64,000 nucleotides of DNA from Streptomyces sp. R28 (GCF_041052385.1 NZ_CP163439.1:4019001-4083000), one strand, 5' to 3'. Counted from the first letter of the stretch, positions 8,422-17,660 are shown. Notes: generated by a model not told the origin, from the sequence alone. Made by a program: numbers and translations.

Positions 8422-8796
8422 GTGGACCTCCGGGAGCGGTTCGCGGGACACCGCACCCAGCCTCAGTCAGATTGTCGTACTACGCCCTGTTTGCCTGCAC
8501 CGGATGGGTGAGGGGGCCGAGGAATCGCCAGAATCGACACCACCGAATCGCTCACGGAACGTCACAATCGATCGGGGGCCCGAAGAAGCCGTCCAGGTGC
8601 GGGCAGAAACGATCTGTCAGAAGGTCGGGTCACATGGGAACACTGAACAGTGGCTGGAAGGGCCCGGAAGCAGCCTCTATGATCGGCACACTTTCCTGAC
8701 ACTTTCCTGCACGGACACGGCCTGGCGGCCGACCGCCCCCCGGCCGGCCATTCCGATGAGACCCATCCGAGATCGAGTGCACTGCGGGAGCGAGCG
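8422..8796. other. Divergent intergenic region (375 bases)
   Basis: The space between the divergent metalloprotease and GGDEF/EAL genes must hold both promoters. It contains the close direct repeat ACACTTTCCTG at about 8688-8698 and 8699-8709, shortly upstream of the GGDEF gene. I see no RNA gene or small coding sequence in it. Confidence 0.5.
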
Positions 8797-10629
8797 GTGA
8801 GCGGAACGTCCGAAGGGCCGACGCCTACGGCAGACCTCATCCGGCCGGCCGTCACAGAGAGTAACGCACAGTCATCCCCCCGTACCGGGGCGCCGCCTCT
8901 GACGCCCCCCTACTCCTCCGCCTTCTCGGCCGCCCCTCTGGCGATGGCCGTGGTCGACCGCGAGGGCCTGGTCACCGACACCAACCCCGCCTTCGCCGAG
9001 CTGCTCGGTACGGCGCCCAGGGAGCTGGCCGGTTCCGTCGCCGCCGACCTGGTGGACCTCACCTCCGACGCCCACGCCTGGCACGCCTACCGCGAGGTGC
9101 TGCGCGGCCGCCAGACCCAACTGCGCTGCACACGCCGCCTCAAGCACCCGGACGGACACTCCCTGTGGGTCCAGGTCACGGTCGTGCCCCTGCCCGCCGA
9201 GCAGCCGGGCGGCGTCCTGCTGTCCGTCGCCGACATCAGCGCCCACCGCGAACTCCAGGCAAAGCTGCGGCACTTGCAGATGCACGACGCGGTGACCCGG
9301 CTGCCCAACCGCACACTGTTCTTCGAGCGACTGTCGGCCGCGCTGGAGGCGGAGTCGTACGAGGAGAACGGCACGACCGGCCGAATCGGCCTGTGCTACC
9401 TGGACCTTGACGGATTCAAGGCGATCAACGACACCCTCGGCCACCGCGTCGGCGACAGCCTGCTGGCCGCCGTGGCCGAACGGCTCACGCGCTGCGCCGA
9501 GGAGGCGGGGTACTCCAGGTCGATCCCGCCCCTGGTGGCCCGGCTCGGCGGTGACGAGTTCGCCCTGCTCGTCGAGGACTCGACGGGCACCGAGCAACTG
9601 GCCGACCTCGCCGAGTCGGTGCTGGAGTCCCTGCGGGCCCCCTTCGACCTCTCCGGCCGGCGCCTGTCGGTGTCGGCCTCGATCGGCGTCGTGGAACGCC
9701 AGGCGGCCGGCACCACCCCGACCGCCCTGATGCAGGCCGCCGACACCACGCTGTACTGGGCGAAGGCCGACGGCAAGGACCGCTGGACGCTCTTCGACCC
9801 CGAACGCAACGCCCACCGCATGACCCGCCAGGCCCTCGCCTCCACCCTCCGTCCGGCCATCGACCGCGGTGAATTCGCCCTGGAGTACCAGCCGTTGGTG
9901 AGCATGGGAGACGGCAGGCTGCGCGGTGTCGAGGCGCTTGTCCGCTGGAAACATCCTCAGTTCGGCGTACTGGCGCCGAATCGGTTCATCGGATTGGCCG
10001 AGGAGGACGGCTCGATCGTGCCGCTCGGCCGCTGGATCCTGGCGACCGCCTGCCGCCAGGCACGCGCCTGGCAGGTCACACACCCCGATGAGCCGCCGAT
10101 CTTCGTCAGCGTGAACGTGGCCGTACGGCAGGTCTGGGACTCCGACCTGGTCGCGGACGTGGCGCGGGTCCTTGCCGAGACGGAACTCGCCCCGCACCTG
10201 CTCCAGTTGGAGCTCACCGAATCGGCGGTGATGGGTTCGGCGGGAAGACCGCTCCAGGTCCTGCAGGCGCTCAGCGACATGGGCGTACGCATCGCGATCG
10301 ACGACTTCGGCACGGGCTACTCGAACCTGGCCTACCTCAGCCGCCTGCCGGTCTCGGTCCTGAAGCTGGACGGCTCCTTCGTACGGGGCTTCCAGTACGA
10401 GAGCGACAACAGCACCGCCGTCCCGCCGAACCCGGCCGACGAGGTCGTGGTCGAGGCGATGATCCAGCTCGCCCACCGGCTGGGGCTGACGGTCACCGCC
10501 GAGTGCGTGGAGACGCTGGCGCAGGCCTCGCGACTGCGGAGCATCGGGTGTGACACCGGCCAGGGGTGGCTCTACTCGCGGCCGGTGCCGCCGGATCGCA
10601 TCTCCGAGTTGCTGGGTGTGCGGGTGTGA
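8797..10629 (+). CDS. PAS-GGDEF-EAL c-di-GMP turnover protein
   Basis: A 610-residue cytoplasmic protein with no membrane segment. A PAS sensor (about residues 45-165) is followed by a diguanylate cyclase domain with an intact GGDEF motif (251-255) and a phosphodiesterase domain with EAL (Glu379-Leu381), LELTES, DDFGTGYS, KLDGSFV and the late Gln-Gly (GQGWLY), so both active sites look complete. The allosteric RxxD site expected five residues before GGDEF is missing: the segment reads RSIPPLVARL. It could make or destroy c-di-GMP, the signal that holds streptomycetes in vegetative growth through BldD. GTG 8797 follows GCGGGAGCGAGC. Confidence 0.9.
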   Translation: MSGTSEGPTPTADLIRPAVTESNAQSSPRTGAPPLTPPYSSAFSAAPLAMAVVDREGLVTDTNPAFAELLGTAPRELAGSVAADLVDLTSDAHAWHAYREVLRGRQTQLRCTRRLKHPDGHSLWVQVTVVPLPAEQPGGVLLSVADISAHRELQAKLRHLQMHDAVTRLPNRTLFFERLSAALEAESYEENGTTGRIGLCYLDLDGFKAINDTLGHRVGDSLLAAVAERLTRCAEEAGYSRSIPPLVARLGGDEFALLVEDSTGTEQLADLAESVLESLRAPFDLSGRRLSVSASIGVVERQAAGTTPTALMQAADTTLYWAKADGKDRWTLFDPERNAHRMTRQALASTLRPAIDRGEFALEYQPLVSMGDGRLRGVEALVRWKHPQFGVLAPNRFIGLAEEDGSIVPLGRWILATACRQARAWQVTHPDEPPIFVSVNVAVRQVWDSDLVADVARVLAETELAPHLLQLELTESAVMGSAGRPLQVLQALSDMGVRIAIDDFGTGYSNLAYLSRLPVSVLKLDGSFVRGFQYESDNSTAVPPNPADEVVVEAMIQLAHRLGLTVTAECVETLAQASRLRSIGCDTGQGWLYSRPVPPDRISELLGVRV

Positions 10630-10632
10630 GGA

Positions 10633-11739
10633 TCAGGACGCCTTGGGCAACCCGTAGGCGTCCGCGATGAGTTCGTACGAGCGCAGGCGTATGTCCATGC
10701 CGGGCGCGTTGCTCGTGATCATCAACTCGTCGGCGCCGGTGCGCTTTTGAAGGTCGTCGAGGCCGGCGCGGACCTCGTCGGGGGTGCCGTGGACGACGTT
10801 GGCGTTCCAGGAGTCGGCGAACTCGCGCTCCAGCGGGGTGAATTCGTATGCCTCGGCCTCCTCCGGCGTGGGGATGAGGCCGGGGCGGCCGGTGCGCAGC
10901 CGGACCATGCTGAGGGCGGCGGCCTCGACCTGGCGGCGGGCCTCCTTCTCCTCGTCGGTGGCGAGGGCGGAGACGCCGATGAGGGCGTACGGCCGGTCGA
11001 GCACGGCGGACGGCTGGAAGGACTCCCGGTACAGGTCCAGGGCCGGGATGGTGTTCCGCGCCGAGAAGTGGTGCGCGAAGGCGAAGGGCAGGCCGAGGAC
11101 GGCGGCGAGGCGGGCGCTGAAGCCGGAGGAGCCGAGGAGCCAGATCGGGGGGCGGTGCGGGGACTGGACGCCGCCGGGTGACGTCGCCTGGACGGGGCCG
11201 GGGACGGCGTGGATACGGCGGTAGGGGTGGCCGTCGGGGAAGTCGTCGTCGAGGAAGCGGGTGAGCTCCGCCAACTGCTCGGGGAAGTCGTCGGCGCCCT
11301 CGTTCAGGTGGTCCGTGCGGCGCAGGGCGGCTGCGGTGGCGCCGTCCGTGCCGGGGGCGCGGCCGAGGCCGAGGTCGATACGGCCGGGGGCCATGGCCTC
11401 CAGGGTGCCGAACTGCTCCGCGATGACGAGCGGGGCGTGGTTCGGGAGCATCACGCCGCCGGAGCCGAGGCGGATGCGGTCGGTGTGGGCGGCGATGTGG
11501 GCGAGGATCACGGCCGGGGACGAGGAGGCCACGCCCGGCATGGAGTGGTGCTCGGCGACCCAGTAGCGGTGGAAGCCGCGGGACTCCGCGAGGCGGGAGA
11601 GCTCGACGCTGGTGCGCAGGGCGTCGGTGGCGCTGCGGCCGGAGCTGACTGTGACCAGGTCCAGTACGGAGAGGGGGACGGGGGCGGTGCCGTGTGTGGT
11701 GCCCCGGATCTCGTGGGCCTGGGTTTCGTCTGCCGCCAC
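10633..11739 (-). CDS. LLM-class flavin-dependent oxidoreductase
   Basis: A 368-residue luciferase-like monooxygenase. Diagnostic blocks are YWVAEHHSMPG near the N-terminus, TDRIRLGSGGVMLPNHAPL, and GRIDLGLGRAPGTD, typical of the YhbW-like FMN- or F420-dependent branch that forms a TIM barrel. The substrate is unknown. The start GTG 11739 has AGGAGG five bases upstream. The gene converges on the c-di-GMP gene with only three bases between the two stops, so no terminator fits between them. Confidence 0.9.
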   Translation of the reverse strand: MAADETQAHEIRGTTHGTAPVPLSVLDLVTVSSGRSATDALRTSVELSRLAESRGFHRYWVAEHHSMPGVASSSPAVILAHIAAHTDRIRLGSGGVMLPNHAPLVIAEQFGTLEAMAPGRIDLGLGRAPGTDGATAAALRRTDHLNEGADDFPEQLAELTRFLDDDFPDGHPYRRIHAVPGPVQATSPGGVQSPHRPPIWLLGSSGFSARLAAVLGLPFAFAHHFSARNTIPALDLYRESFQPSAVLDRPYALIGVSALATDEEKEARRQVEAAALSMVRLRTGRPGLIPTPEEAEAYEFTPLEREFADSWNANVVHGTPDEVRAGLDDLQKRTGADELMITSNAPGMDIRLRSYELIADAYGLPKAS

Positions 11740-11856
11740 GTGTGCCTCCTGCGGTTTCGCCGTGCGGTGTGCGCTGTGCGGTGTGCACTGTGCGTCCGGC
11801 GTTAACAGGAGGGTGGCTCCGGTTTATTCCCTCGCCCCCGCCGCCCCTACCCGTCC

Positions 11857-11975
11857 CATCCTCAGGGGCGCTGCCCCTTCGGCCCCGGTTCCTGGGGCCT
11901 GCGGCCCCCAGACCCCCGCTTCGGCCCTGAACGGGCCTCGTCCTCAAACTCCCCCGGAGGGGGTACCCCCAGACA
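11857..11975. repeat. Streptomyces-type GC-rich intergenic repeat
   Basis: Low-complexity spacer between the oxidoreductase start and the isomerase end. It contains overlapping short palindromes such as GGGGCCTGCGGCCCC and CCCCCGGAGGGGGTACCCCC. This style of element recurs between many Streptomyces genes; its relatives in this window are at 6810-6840 and 26936-26963. It may act as a weak bidirectional terminator. Confidence 0.5.
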
Positions 11976-12035
11976 GGCTGAGATGCGCGGACCGGCGCCG
12001 GGGAGTGCGCGTCAGGGCCGAAGTGACCCCGCTCG

Positions 12036-12767
12036 CTACACCTGCACGATCGGCTCCCGCGTGAACAGCGCCCCCATGGCCGGCGCGTTCACCCGGCGGT
12101 CCGCCAGGCGCAGTGCCTCCCATACCGTGACCTGGTTCGCCGTGAGGACCGGCTTGCCGAGTTCGGCCTCCAGGGCCGGGATGTGGGCCGCCGTGTGCAG
12201 GGCCGTGTCCGGGAGGAGCACGGCCTCCGCATCCGCGGTGTCGGCCTCCTTGGCCAGCGCGAACACCTCGGCCTCGCCCCAGGTCCCGACCTCCGCCGCG
12301 GTGATGATGCCGGAGTCGGACACCGCGGCCACCTCGGCGCCCCCGGCCGTCAGGAACTGGGCGAAGAGCCCCGCCACGTCGTCCGGGTAGGTCGCCCCGA
12401 CCGCCACCCGCCGCACCCCGAGCTCCCGCACCGCGTGCACGAAGGCGAAGGAGGTCGACGACGCCGGCATCCCGGCCGTGCGGGCGAGGGCGCGTACCTG
12501 CTCGTGGGCGCCCTCCCAGCCGTAGACGAAGCTGCCGGACGTGCACGCCCACACCACCGCCTCGGCGCCCGTCAGCCGCAGCGCCTCCACGCCCTCGGCG
12601 AGGCGCTCGGCCGCGCCCATCCGCAGCAGCGCGTCCACCCGGTGGGCGTCCTCGCCGATGTCGGTGTGCACCAGGTCGAGCCGGATGTCGCTGGCGAGCA
12701 GCTGCTCGATGCGTGGGTAGTCGTCCTCGGCGGAATGGCCCGGGTAGAGAAATCCGAGTGCGGTCAT
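12036..12767 (-). CDS. Maleate isomerase/EutA-like Asp/Glu racemase-superfamily protein (isomerase A)
   Basis: A 243-residue protein of the maleate cis-trans isomerase / arylmalonate decarboxylase / EutA family. The first catalytic cysteine is present (Cys75 in WACTSGSF). The second, expected in the motif seen as SCTN in its neighbour, is replaced by Asp187 (LLPDTAL). Family members use one or two cysteines for isomerisation, racemisation or decarboxylation, so this copy has unusual chemistry or a helper role. The start ATG 12767 follows GAAAGG; the isomerase B stop lies 10 bases upstream, so A and B are one transcript. It probably acts in the catabolic pathway served by the nearby ABC importer. 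Confidence 0.8.
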   Translation of the reverse strand: MTALGFLYPGHSAEDDYPRIEQLLASDIRLDLVHTDIGEDAHRVDALLRMGAAERLAEGVEALRLTGAEAVVWACTSGSFVYGWEGAHEQVRALARTAGMPASSTSFAFVHAVRELGVRRVAVGATYPDDVAGLFAQFLTAGGAEVAAVSDSGIITAAEVGTWGEAEVFALAKEADTADAEAVLLPDTALHTAAHIPALEAELGKPVLTANQVTVWEALRLADRRVNAPAMGALFTREPIVQV

Positions 12768-12777
12768 GTCAGCCTTT

Positions 12778-13596
12778 CTACTGCTGTTCCTGTTCAGGAA
12801 CATCCGGCACGTCCGGAAGCACGGGCCCGCTCGGCGTCGCCGGGTCGATCCGCGCCGCCGGATCGATCAGCGCCTGATAAGGCCCCACCGCGCGAGTACC
12901 CAGCCTGCGCAGCGCAGCCCACATCGTCACCTGGTTGGCCGAGAGGACCGGGATGCGCAGTTCCGCCTCCAGTTGGGGGATCACGTCGTAGGTGGGGAGG
13001 TTGGTGCAGCTGATGAACAGGGCGTCGGCCCGGCGGCCCACGGCCCTGCGCGCCATGTCCGCCACATCGCGGTACGGCACCTTCCAGATGTGCCGTGTCA
13101 GCCCCATGAAGGCGCACCCCGTGACCGCCACCCCCGCCTCCGCCACGTACTCCTCGAGGGCTCGCGTCACCGACACGGTGTACGGCGTCACCAGCGCCAC
13201 CCGCCGTACGCCGAGCTCGGCCAGTGCCTCAAGCAGCGCCCCGGACGTGGTGACGGCGGGTATCGCGCCCGCCCGCGTCATCGCCTCGCACATCGCCCGC
13301 TCGCCCGCGATACCGCCGACGAAGCTGCCGGAGGTGCAGGCGTAGGCGACGACCTCGGGCGCTATCGCGGTCAGGGTGCGGACGCCGTCGCCGAGCGTCT
13401 CGTGTTCGCTGACCAGCCGGGCGAGGTCCAGGCTGACCTCGACCGGGACGAACGGCGTCCGGGTCAGGTGCAGCGAGACCTCGTCCGGGACCCATCGCCA
13501 CAGCTCCCGGTCCAGCGCGAAGTCGAAGGGGGCGATGACTCCGACGCCGCGCTGCGGGCGGGGGCCGCCGAGGAAGGAGATGTCCATGGCGCTCAT
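12778..13596 (-). CDS. Maleate isomerase/EutA-like Asp/Glu racemase-superfamily protein (isomerase B)
   Basis: A 272-residue paralogue of isomerase A with both catalytic cysteines, Cys87 (YACTSGSF) and Cys197 (ISCTNLPT), so it should be a competent isomerase or racemase. The shared C-terminal block (LEAELRIPVLSANQVTMWAALR) shows that the two copies arose by duplication. The start is taken at ATG 13596; ATG 13587 and GTG 13614 are alternatives and none has a strong ribosome site. It heads a two-gene unit divergent from the dehydrogenase and amidase genes, sharing a 174-base promoter region with them. Confidence 0.8.
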   Translation of the reverse strand: MSAMDISFLGGPRPQRGVGVIAPFDFALDRELWRWVPDEVSLHLTRTPFVPVEVSLDLARLVSEHETLGDGVRTLTAIAPEVVAYACTSGSFVGGIAGERAMCEAMTRAGAIPAVTTSGALLEALAELGVRRVALVTPYTVSVTRALEEYVAEAGVAVTGCAFMGLTRHIWKVPYRDVADMARRAVGRRADALFISCTNLPTYDVIPQLEAELRIPVLSANQVTMWAALRRLGTRAVGPYQALIDPAARIDPATPSGPVLPDVPDVPEQEQQ

Positions 13597-13770
13597 GGCA
13601 GGCACCGCCCTCACTAAGAGAAACAGGTGAGCAACGGACCGTACGTACGCCCGTGTTGACGAAGGTAGGTTCGGGTGCGAGCGTGGTCAAACCTCGCATG
13701 TCAGACGGCCATCCCTTCCAGTAAAACTCCGACAGCCGACCCCCCGCACCCCCCGGAGAGACGACTCCGC

Positions 13771-14754
13771 ATGACCGCACCCACCCCCGGTCCGCCGCCC
13801 GCCTCCGACCCCCCTCCCACGCTCCTGGTCCTCGACACCGACCCCCTCCCCCGCCTCGGCCGCCTCACCGGTCGCGCCCGCGTCGAGCACGCGGACGAGT
13901 CGACCCTCGCCGAGCGCCTGCCGCACGCCGACGTCCTGCTGGTCTGGGACTTCGCCTCGCACGCCGTACGCCACGCCTGGCCCGGCGCGGGTCCGCGCCC
14001 GCGCTGGGTGCACACGGCGAGCGCGGGCGTGGACCATCTGATGTGCCCGGAGCTGACCGCGTCCGACACCGTGGTCACCAACGCGCGCGGCGTCTTCGAC
14101 CAGCCGATCGCCGAGTACGTCGCCGCGCTGGTGCTGGCGATGGCGAAGGACCTGCCGAGGACGCTGGAGTTGCAGCGCTCGCGGGAGTGGCGGCACCGCG
14201 AGGGACAGCGTGTGGCCGGATCGCGCGCGTGCGTGGTCGGGTCCGGGCCCATCGGCCGTACGATCGCCCGCACGCTCAAGGCCCTCGACATCACCACCGC
14301 GCTGGTCGGCCGCACCCCGCGCACCGGCATCCACGGCCCCGACGACCTCGACCGGCTGATCGCCCGTGCCGACTGGGTGATCGCGGCCGCGCCGCTCACC
14401 GAGCAGACGTACGGCATGTTCGACGCCCGCCGCTTCGGCGTCATGCAGCCGGCCGCCCGGTTCATCAACGTCGGGCGCGGGCAGCTTGTCGTCGAGGACG
14501 CCCTGGCCGAGGCCCTCGCCAAGCGCTGGATCGCGGGGGCCGCGCTCGATGTCTTCGAGCACGAACCCCTCACCGCCGACAGCCCGCTGTGGGGGCTGCC
14601 GGGTCTGATCGTCTCGCCGCACATGAGCGGGGACACCATCGGCTGGCGGGATGAACTCGGCGCGCAGTTCGTGGAGTTGTACGAGCGATGGGAGGCGGGC
14701 AGGCCACTGCTGAACGTGGTCGACAAGCAGCGCGGGTACGTACCGGGACGCTGA
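13771..14754 (+). CDS. D-2-hydroxyacid dehydrogenase family protein
   Basis: A 327-residue NAD(P)-dependent dehydrogenase. The Rossmann fingerprint is GSGPIGRTIA, and the family's catalytic trio is readable as Arg in NVGRGQL, Glu in FEHEPL and His in VSPHMSG. Such enzymes reduce 2-keto acids to D-2-hydroxy acids or the reverse. ATG 13771 follows CGGAGAG. The amidase gene starts 50 bases downstream on the same strand. In this island it could handle a keto or hydroxy acid released from the imported compound; the substrate is inferred only from context. Confidence 0.88.
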   Translation: MTAPTPGPPPASDPPPTLLVLDTDPLPRLGRLTGRARVEHADESTLAERLPHADVLLVWDFASHAVRHAWPGAGPRPRWVHTASAGVDHLMCPELTASDTVVTNARGVFDQPIAEYVAALVLAMAKDLPRTLELQRSREWRHREGQRVAGSRACVVGSGPIGRTIARTLKALDITTALVGRTPRTGIHGPDDLDRLIARADWVIAAAPLTEQTYGMFDARRFGVMQPAARFINVGRGQLVVEDALAEALAKRWIAGAALDVFEHEPLTADSPLWGLPGLIVSPHMSGDTIGWRDELGAQFVELYERWEAGRPLLNVVDKQRGYVPGR

Positions 14755-14804
14755 ACTCCCCGCGGTTTCGCACCGATTCCCGCGGATTCGAGCCTGGAGG
14801 GCGC

Positions 14805-16205
14805 ATGACGGATCTCACCGAACTGACCGCCGTACAACTCCTCGACGGCTACCGCAAAGGAGAGTTCAGCCCCGTCGACGCCACCCGCGCGACCCTGGAG
14901 CGGGCCGAGCGGATCCAGCCGGAGTTCAACGCCTTCGTGCGCCTCACCGCCGAGGAGGCTCTCACGCAGGCGGGCGAGTCGGCCGAGCGGTGGCGGCGCG
15001 GCGAGCCGGCCGGCCTGCTCGACGGCGTTCCGGTCACGGTGAAGGACATCCTGCTGATGCGCGGCGGCCCGACGCTCAAGGGCTCGAAGGCCCTCTCGGC
15101 GAAGGGAAGCTGGGACGAGGACGCCCCCTCGGTGGCCCGGCTGCGCGCGCACGGCGCGGTGTTCCTCGGCAAGACGACCACCCCCGAATTCGGCTGGAAG
15201 GGCGTCACCGACTCGCCCCTGTCGGGCGTCACCCGCAACCCCTACGACCCCACCCGCACCGCTGGCGGCTCCAGCGGCGGCGCGGCGGCGGCCGTGGCGC
15301 TCGGCGCGGGACCGCTCGCCCTCGGCACGGACGGCGGCGGCAGTGTCCGTATCCCGGCGGCGTTCTGCGGCATCTTCGGCCTGAAACCGACGTACGGCCG
15401 GGTCCCTCTGTACCCGGCGAGCGCCTTCGGCACCCTGGCGCACGTCGGCCCGATGACCCGTGACGCGGCCGACGCGGCCCTGCTCCTGGACGTCATCGGC
15501 ACGCCCGACTCCCGCGACTGGTCGGCGCTCCCCCCGGCACCCGGTTCCTTCGTGGCGGGCCTGACCGGCGGTGTGCACGGCCTGCGCGTGGCTTACTCCC
15601 CCTCCCTCGGCAACCAGGTGGCGGTGCGTCCGGCGGTCGCGGCGGCGGTACGGCGGGCGGTGGAGCGGCTGGCGGGGCTGGGGGCGTACGTCGAGGAGAC
15701 CGACCCCGACTTCACCGACCCGGTGGACGCCTTCCACACCCTGTGGTTCACGGGGGCGGCCCGGGTGACCCAGCATCTCGGGCCGCACCAGCGGGAGTTG
15801 CTCGACCCGGGTCTGCGGGAGATCTGCGGCGTCGGCGCCCGCCGCACCGCGCTCGACTATCTGGCCGCGGTGGACGTCCGTATGGAACTCGGCCGACGGA
15901 TGGGCCGCTTCCACGACACCTACGACCTCCTCGTCACCCCGACCCTCCCGCTCACCGCCTTCGAGGCGGGCACGGAGGTCCCCAAGGGCTCGGGCCACCA
16001 CCGCTGGACGGGCTGGACGCCGTTCACGTACCCGTTCAACCTGACCCAGCAGCCGGCGGCGACCGTCCCCGTCGGCGTCGACGGGGACGGCCTGCCGATC
16101 GGCCTGCAACTCGTGGCCGCCCGGCACCGGGACGATCTGGTGCTGCGGGCGGCGCACGCGCTCTACGAGGCCGGCATCGCCGGGCTCACACCCTCCGGAA
16201 GCTGA
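14805..16205 (+). CDS. Amidase (amidase-signature family)
   Basis: A 466-residue amide hydrolase with the complete Ser-cisSer-Lys triad: Lys80 (VTVKDIL), Ser156 (AGGSSGG) and Ser180 (DGGGSVRIP). The family cleaves amides such as maleamate, malonamide, indoleacetamide or half-amides of dicarboxylic acids to acid plus ammonia. Beside two maleate-isomerase-like proteins an acidic half-amide substrate is attractive, but that is inference. ATG 14805 has GGAGG five bases upstream. The 3' end overlaps the convergent DUF3830 gene by 20 bases. Confidence 0.92.
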   Translation: MTDLTELTAVQLLDGYRKGEFSPVDATRATLERAERIQPEFNAFVRLTAEEALTQAGESAERWRRGEPAGLLDGVPVTVKDILLMRGGPTLKGSKALSAKGSWDEDAPSVARLRAHGAVFLGKTTTPEFGWKGVTDSPLSGVTRNPYDPTRTAGGSSGGAAAAVALGAGPLALGTDGGGSVRIPAAFCGIFGLKPTYGRVPLYPASAFGTLAHVGPMTRDAADAALLLDVIGTPDSRDWSALPPAPGSFVAGLTGGVHGLRVAYSPSLGNQVAVRPAVAAAVRRAVERLAGLGAYVEETDPDFTDPVDAFHTLWFTGAARVTQHLGPHQRELLDPGLREICGVGARRTALDYLAAVDVRMELGRRMGRFHDTYDLLVTPTLPLTAFEAGTEVPKGSGHHRWTGWTPFTYPFNLTQQPAATVPVGVDGDGLPIGLQLVAARHRDDLVLRAAHALYEAGIAGLTPSGS

Positions 16206-16680
16206 GCGACTCGCCCAGCGCCCCCGACCGCCACAGGTCGTTGCAGCCCTGGGCCATCTCCTCCAGGCCCTCGACGACCTGGCCCCAGACGATGCCGGGC
16301 ACCCAGCCCACGTCGCCGTTCAGGAGCAGGTTGTTGCGCTCGTAGAACAGGGCCAGGTCGACCACCGTCGTGCCGGGGCGGACCTCACGGTCGTAGCCGT
16401 AGGAGTTGGTGCCGAGTTCCGTGCCGGCGAAGGCGAAATAGCACAGATCTCCTGGAATGGGGGTGACCGTCGGGTTTTCCAAGGGCGGCTCCGTTTCCGC
16501 GAAGGGCGGGAAGAGGGCGTAGATCTCGTTGCGGGCGTATTTGGCGTGGTAGACGTCGCTGGTCAGGGGCAGGGCGTCCCAGACGGCCGCGCAGGTGAGC
16601 GGGGCGCGGTCGTCCAGGAGCTTGGCCGTGCAGTGGATTCCCCGCTTGACCAGTGACACCTCGATGAACCGTTCAGTCAT
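16186..16680 (-). CDS. DUF3830 family protein (cyclophilin-like fold)
   Basis: A 164-residue soluble protein that I recognise as DUF3830 from its opening (RFIEVSLVKRGIHCTAKLLDDRAP) and the conserved late block GDVGWVPGIVWGQV. The family has a cyclophilin-like barrel; its biochemical role is unknown, and members often sit beside isomerases or amide hydrolases of small-molecule catabolism, as here. ATG 16680 is preferred over an upstream in-frame start because the extra residues look non-coding. The tail overlaps the amidase 3' end by 20 bases, and the 5' end diverges from the transporter operon across 47 bases. Confidence 0.8.
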   Translation of the reverse strand: MTERFIEVSLVKRGIHCTAKLLDDRAPLTCAAVWDALPLTSDVYHAKYARNEIYALFPPFAETEPPLENPTVTPIPGDLCYFAFAGTELGTNSYGYDREVRPGTTVVDLALFYERNNLLLNGDVGWVPGIVWGQVVEGLEEMAQGCNDLWRSGALGESLSFRRV

Positions 16681-16727
16681 GCCTTCCAGGGTGCATACAT
16701 CGCATGGTCTCGGGTAGCCGCGCCGCC

Positions 16728-17660
16728 ATGGCTCCACCACTGGAACATGTCGAAACACATGTCGGACACAGATCGGGCACCCCTACACGCCGGTCGCTGC
16801 TCGCGGGGGTGGCGGCGCTCGGTGCGCTGGGCGCGGCAGGCTGCTCACGCGTGGCCACGGCCTCCACGAAGGAGGGTGGCGAGCTGCTCGACCGGCTGCG
16901 CGCCGCCGGCGTGGTACGCCTCGGGATCGCGGGTGAGATTCCCTTCGGGTACATCGACAAGAACGGTGAACTCACGGGTGAGGCGCCCGAGCTGGCGAGG
17001 GTCGTCTTCAAGCGGCTCGGCGTGGACCGGGTACAGCCCGTGCCCACCGAGTTCGGGTCCCTGATACCCGGGCTGAACTCGCAGCAGTTCGACGTCGTCG
17101 CCGCCGGGATGTACGTCAATCCCGAGCGCTGTGAGCAGGTCATCTTCTCCGACCCCGACTATCAGATGCTCGATTCCTTCATCGTGCGCAAGGGCAACCC
17201 GAAGGGCCTGCACGACTACAAGGACGTCGTCGAGAAGAAGGCCAAGTTCGCCACCGGGACCGGCTATGCCGAGATCCAGTACGCCGTCGAGGCGGGGTAC
17301 AAGGAGAGCGACATCCTCATCGTGCCGGACCAGGTCGCGGGTCTGAACGCCGTCGAGGCGGGGCGTGTCGACGTCTTCGCCGGTACCGCGCTCACCGCCC
17401 GTGAGGTCGTCAAGAAGTCGGCCAAGGCCGAGGCCACCAAGGCCTTCGCTCCCCTCGTCGACGGCAAACCGCACGTCGACGGCGGCGCGTTCGCCTTCCG
17501 GCCGACCGAGACCACGCTGCGGGACGCCTTCAACGTCGAGCTGCACAAGCTGAAGAAGAGCGGGGAGCTGTTCCGCATCCTCCGGCCCTTCGGCTTCACC
17601 AAGGCCGAGATGACCGACCTCACCGCGAAGGAGCTGTGCGCAGGGGGGACGGGCGGATGA
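16728..17660 (+). CDS. ehuB: ABC transporter substrate-binding lipoprotein (EhuB-like)
   Basis: A 310-residue polar-amino-acid-type solute-binding protein. The N-terminus has a twin-arginine-like run (Arg21-Arg22, TRRSLLAG) and the lipobox LGAAGC with Cys39, so it is probably a Tat-exported lipoprotein on the outer face of the membrane. The mature part begins the SBP_bac_3 fold (GVVRLGIAGEIPFGYID). Order and sequence resemble the ectoine/hydroxyectoine system EhuBCDA, and two EutA-like proteins lie nearby, but the genuine substrate is not proven. No good ribosome site is visible; ATG 16704 is an alternative. The stop overlaps the next start as ATGA. Confidence 0.75.
   Translation: MAPPLEHVETHVGHRSGTPTRRSLLAGVAALGALGAAGCSRVATASTKEGGELLDRLRAAGVVRLGIAGEIPFGYIDKNGELTGEAPELARVVFKRLGVDRVQPVPTEFGSLIPGLNSQQFDVVAAGMYVNPERCEQVIFSDPDYQMLDSFIVRKGNPKGLHDYKDVVEKKAKFATGTGYAEIQYAVEAGYKESDILIVPDQVAGLNAVEAGRVDVFAGTALTAREVVKKSAKAEATKAFAPLVDGKPHVDGGAFAFRPTETTLRDAFNVELHKLKKSGELFRILRPFGFTKAEMTDLTAKELCAGGTGG

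Noticed and set aside
8422..8796. BldD-type operator upstream of the GGDEF gene
   Set aside because: TCAC and GTGA pieces occur (for example near 8550-8565), but no palindrome of the right spacing is convincing by eye.
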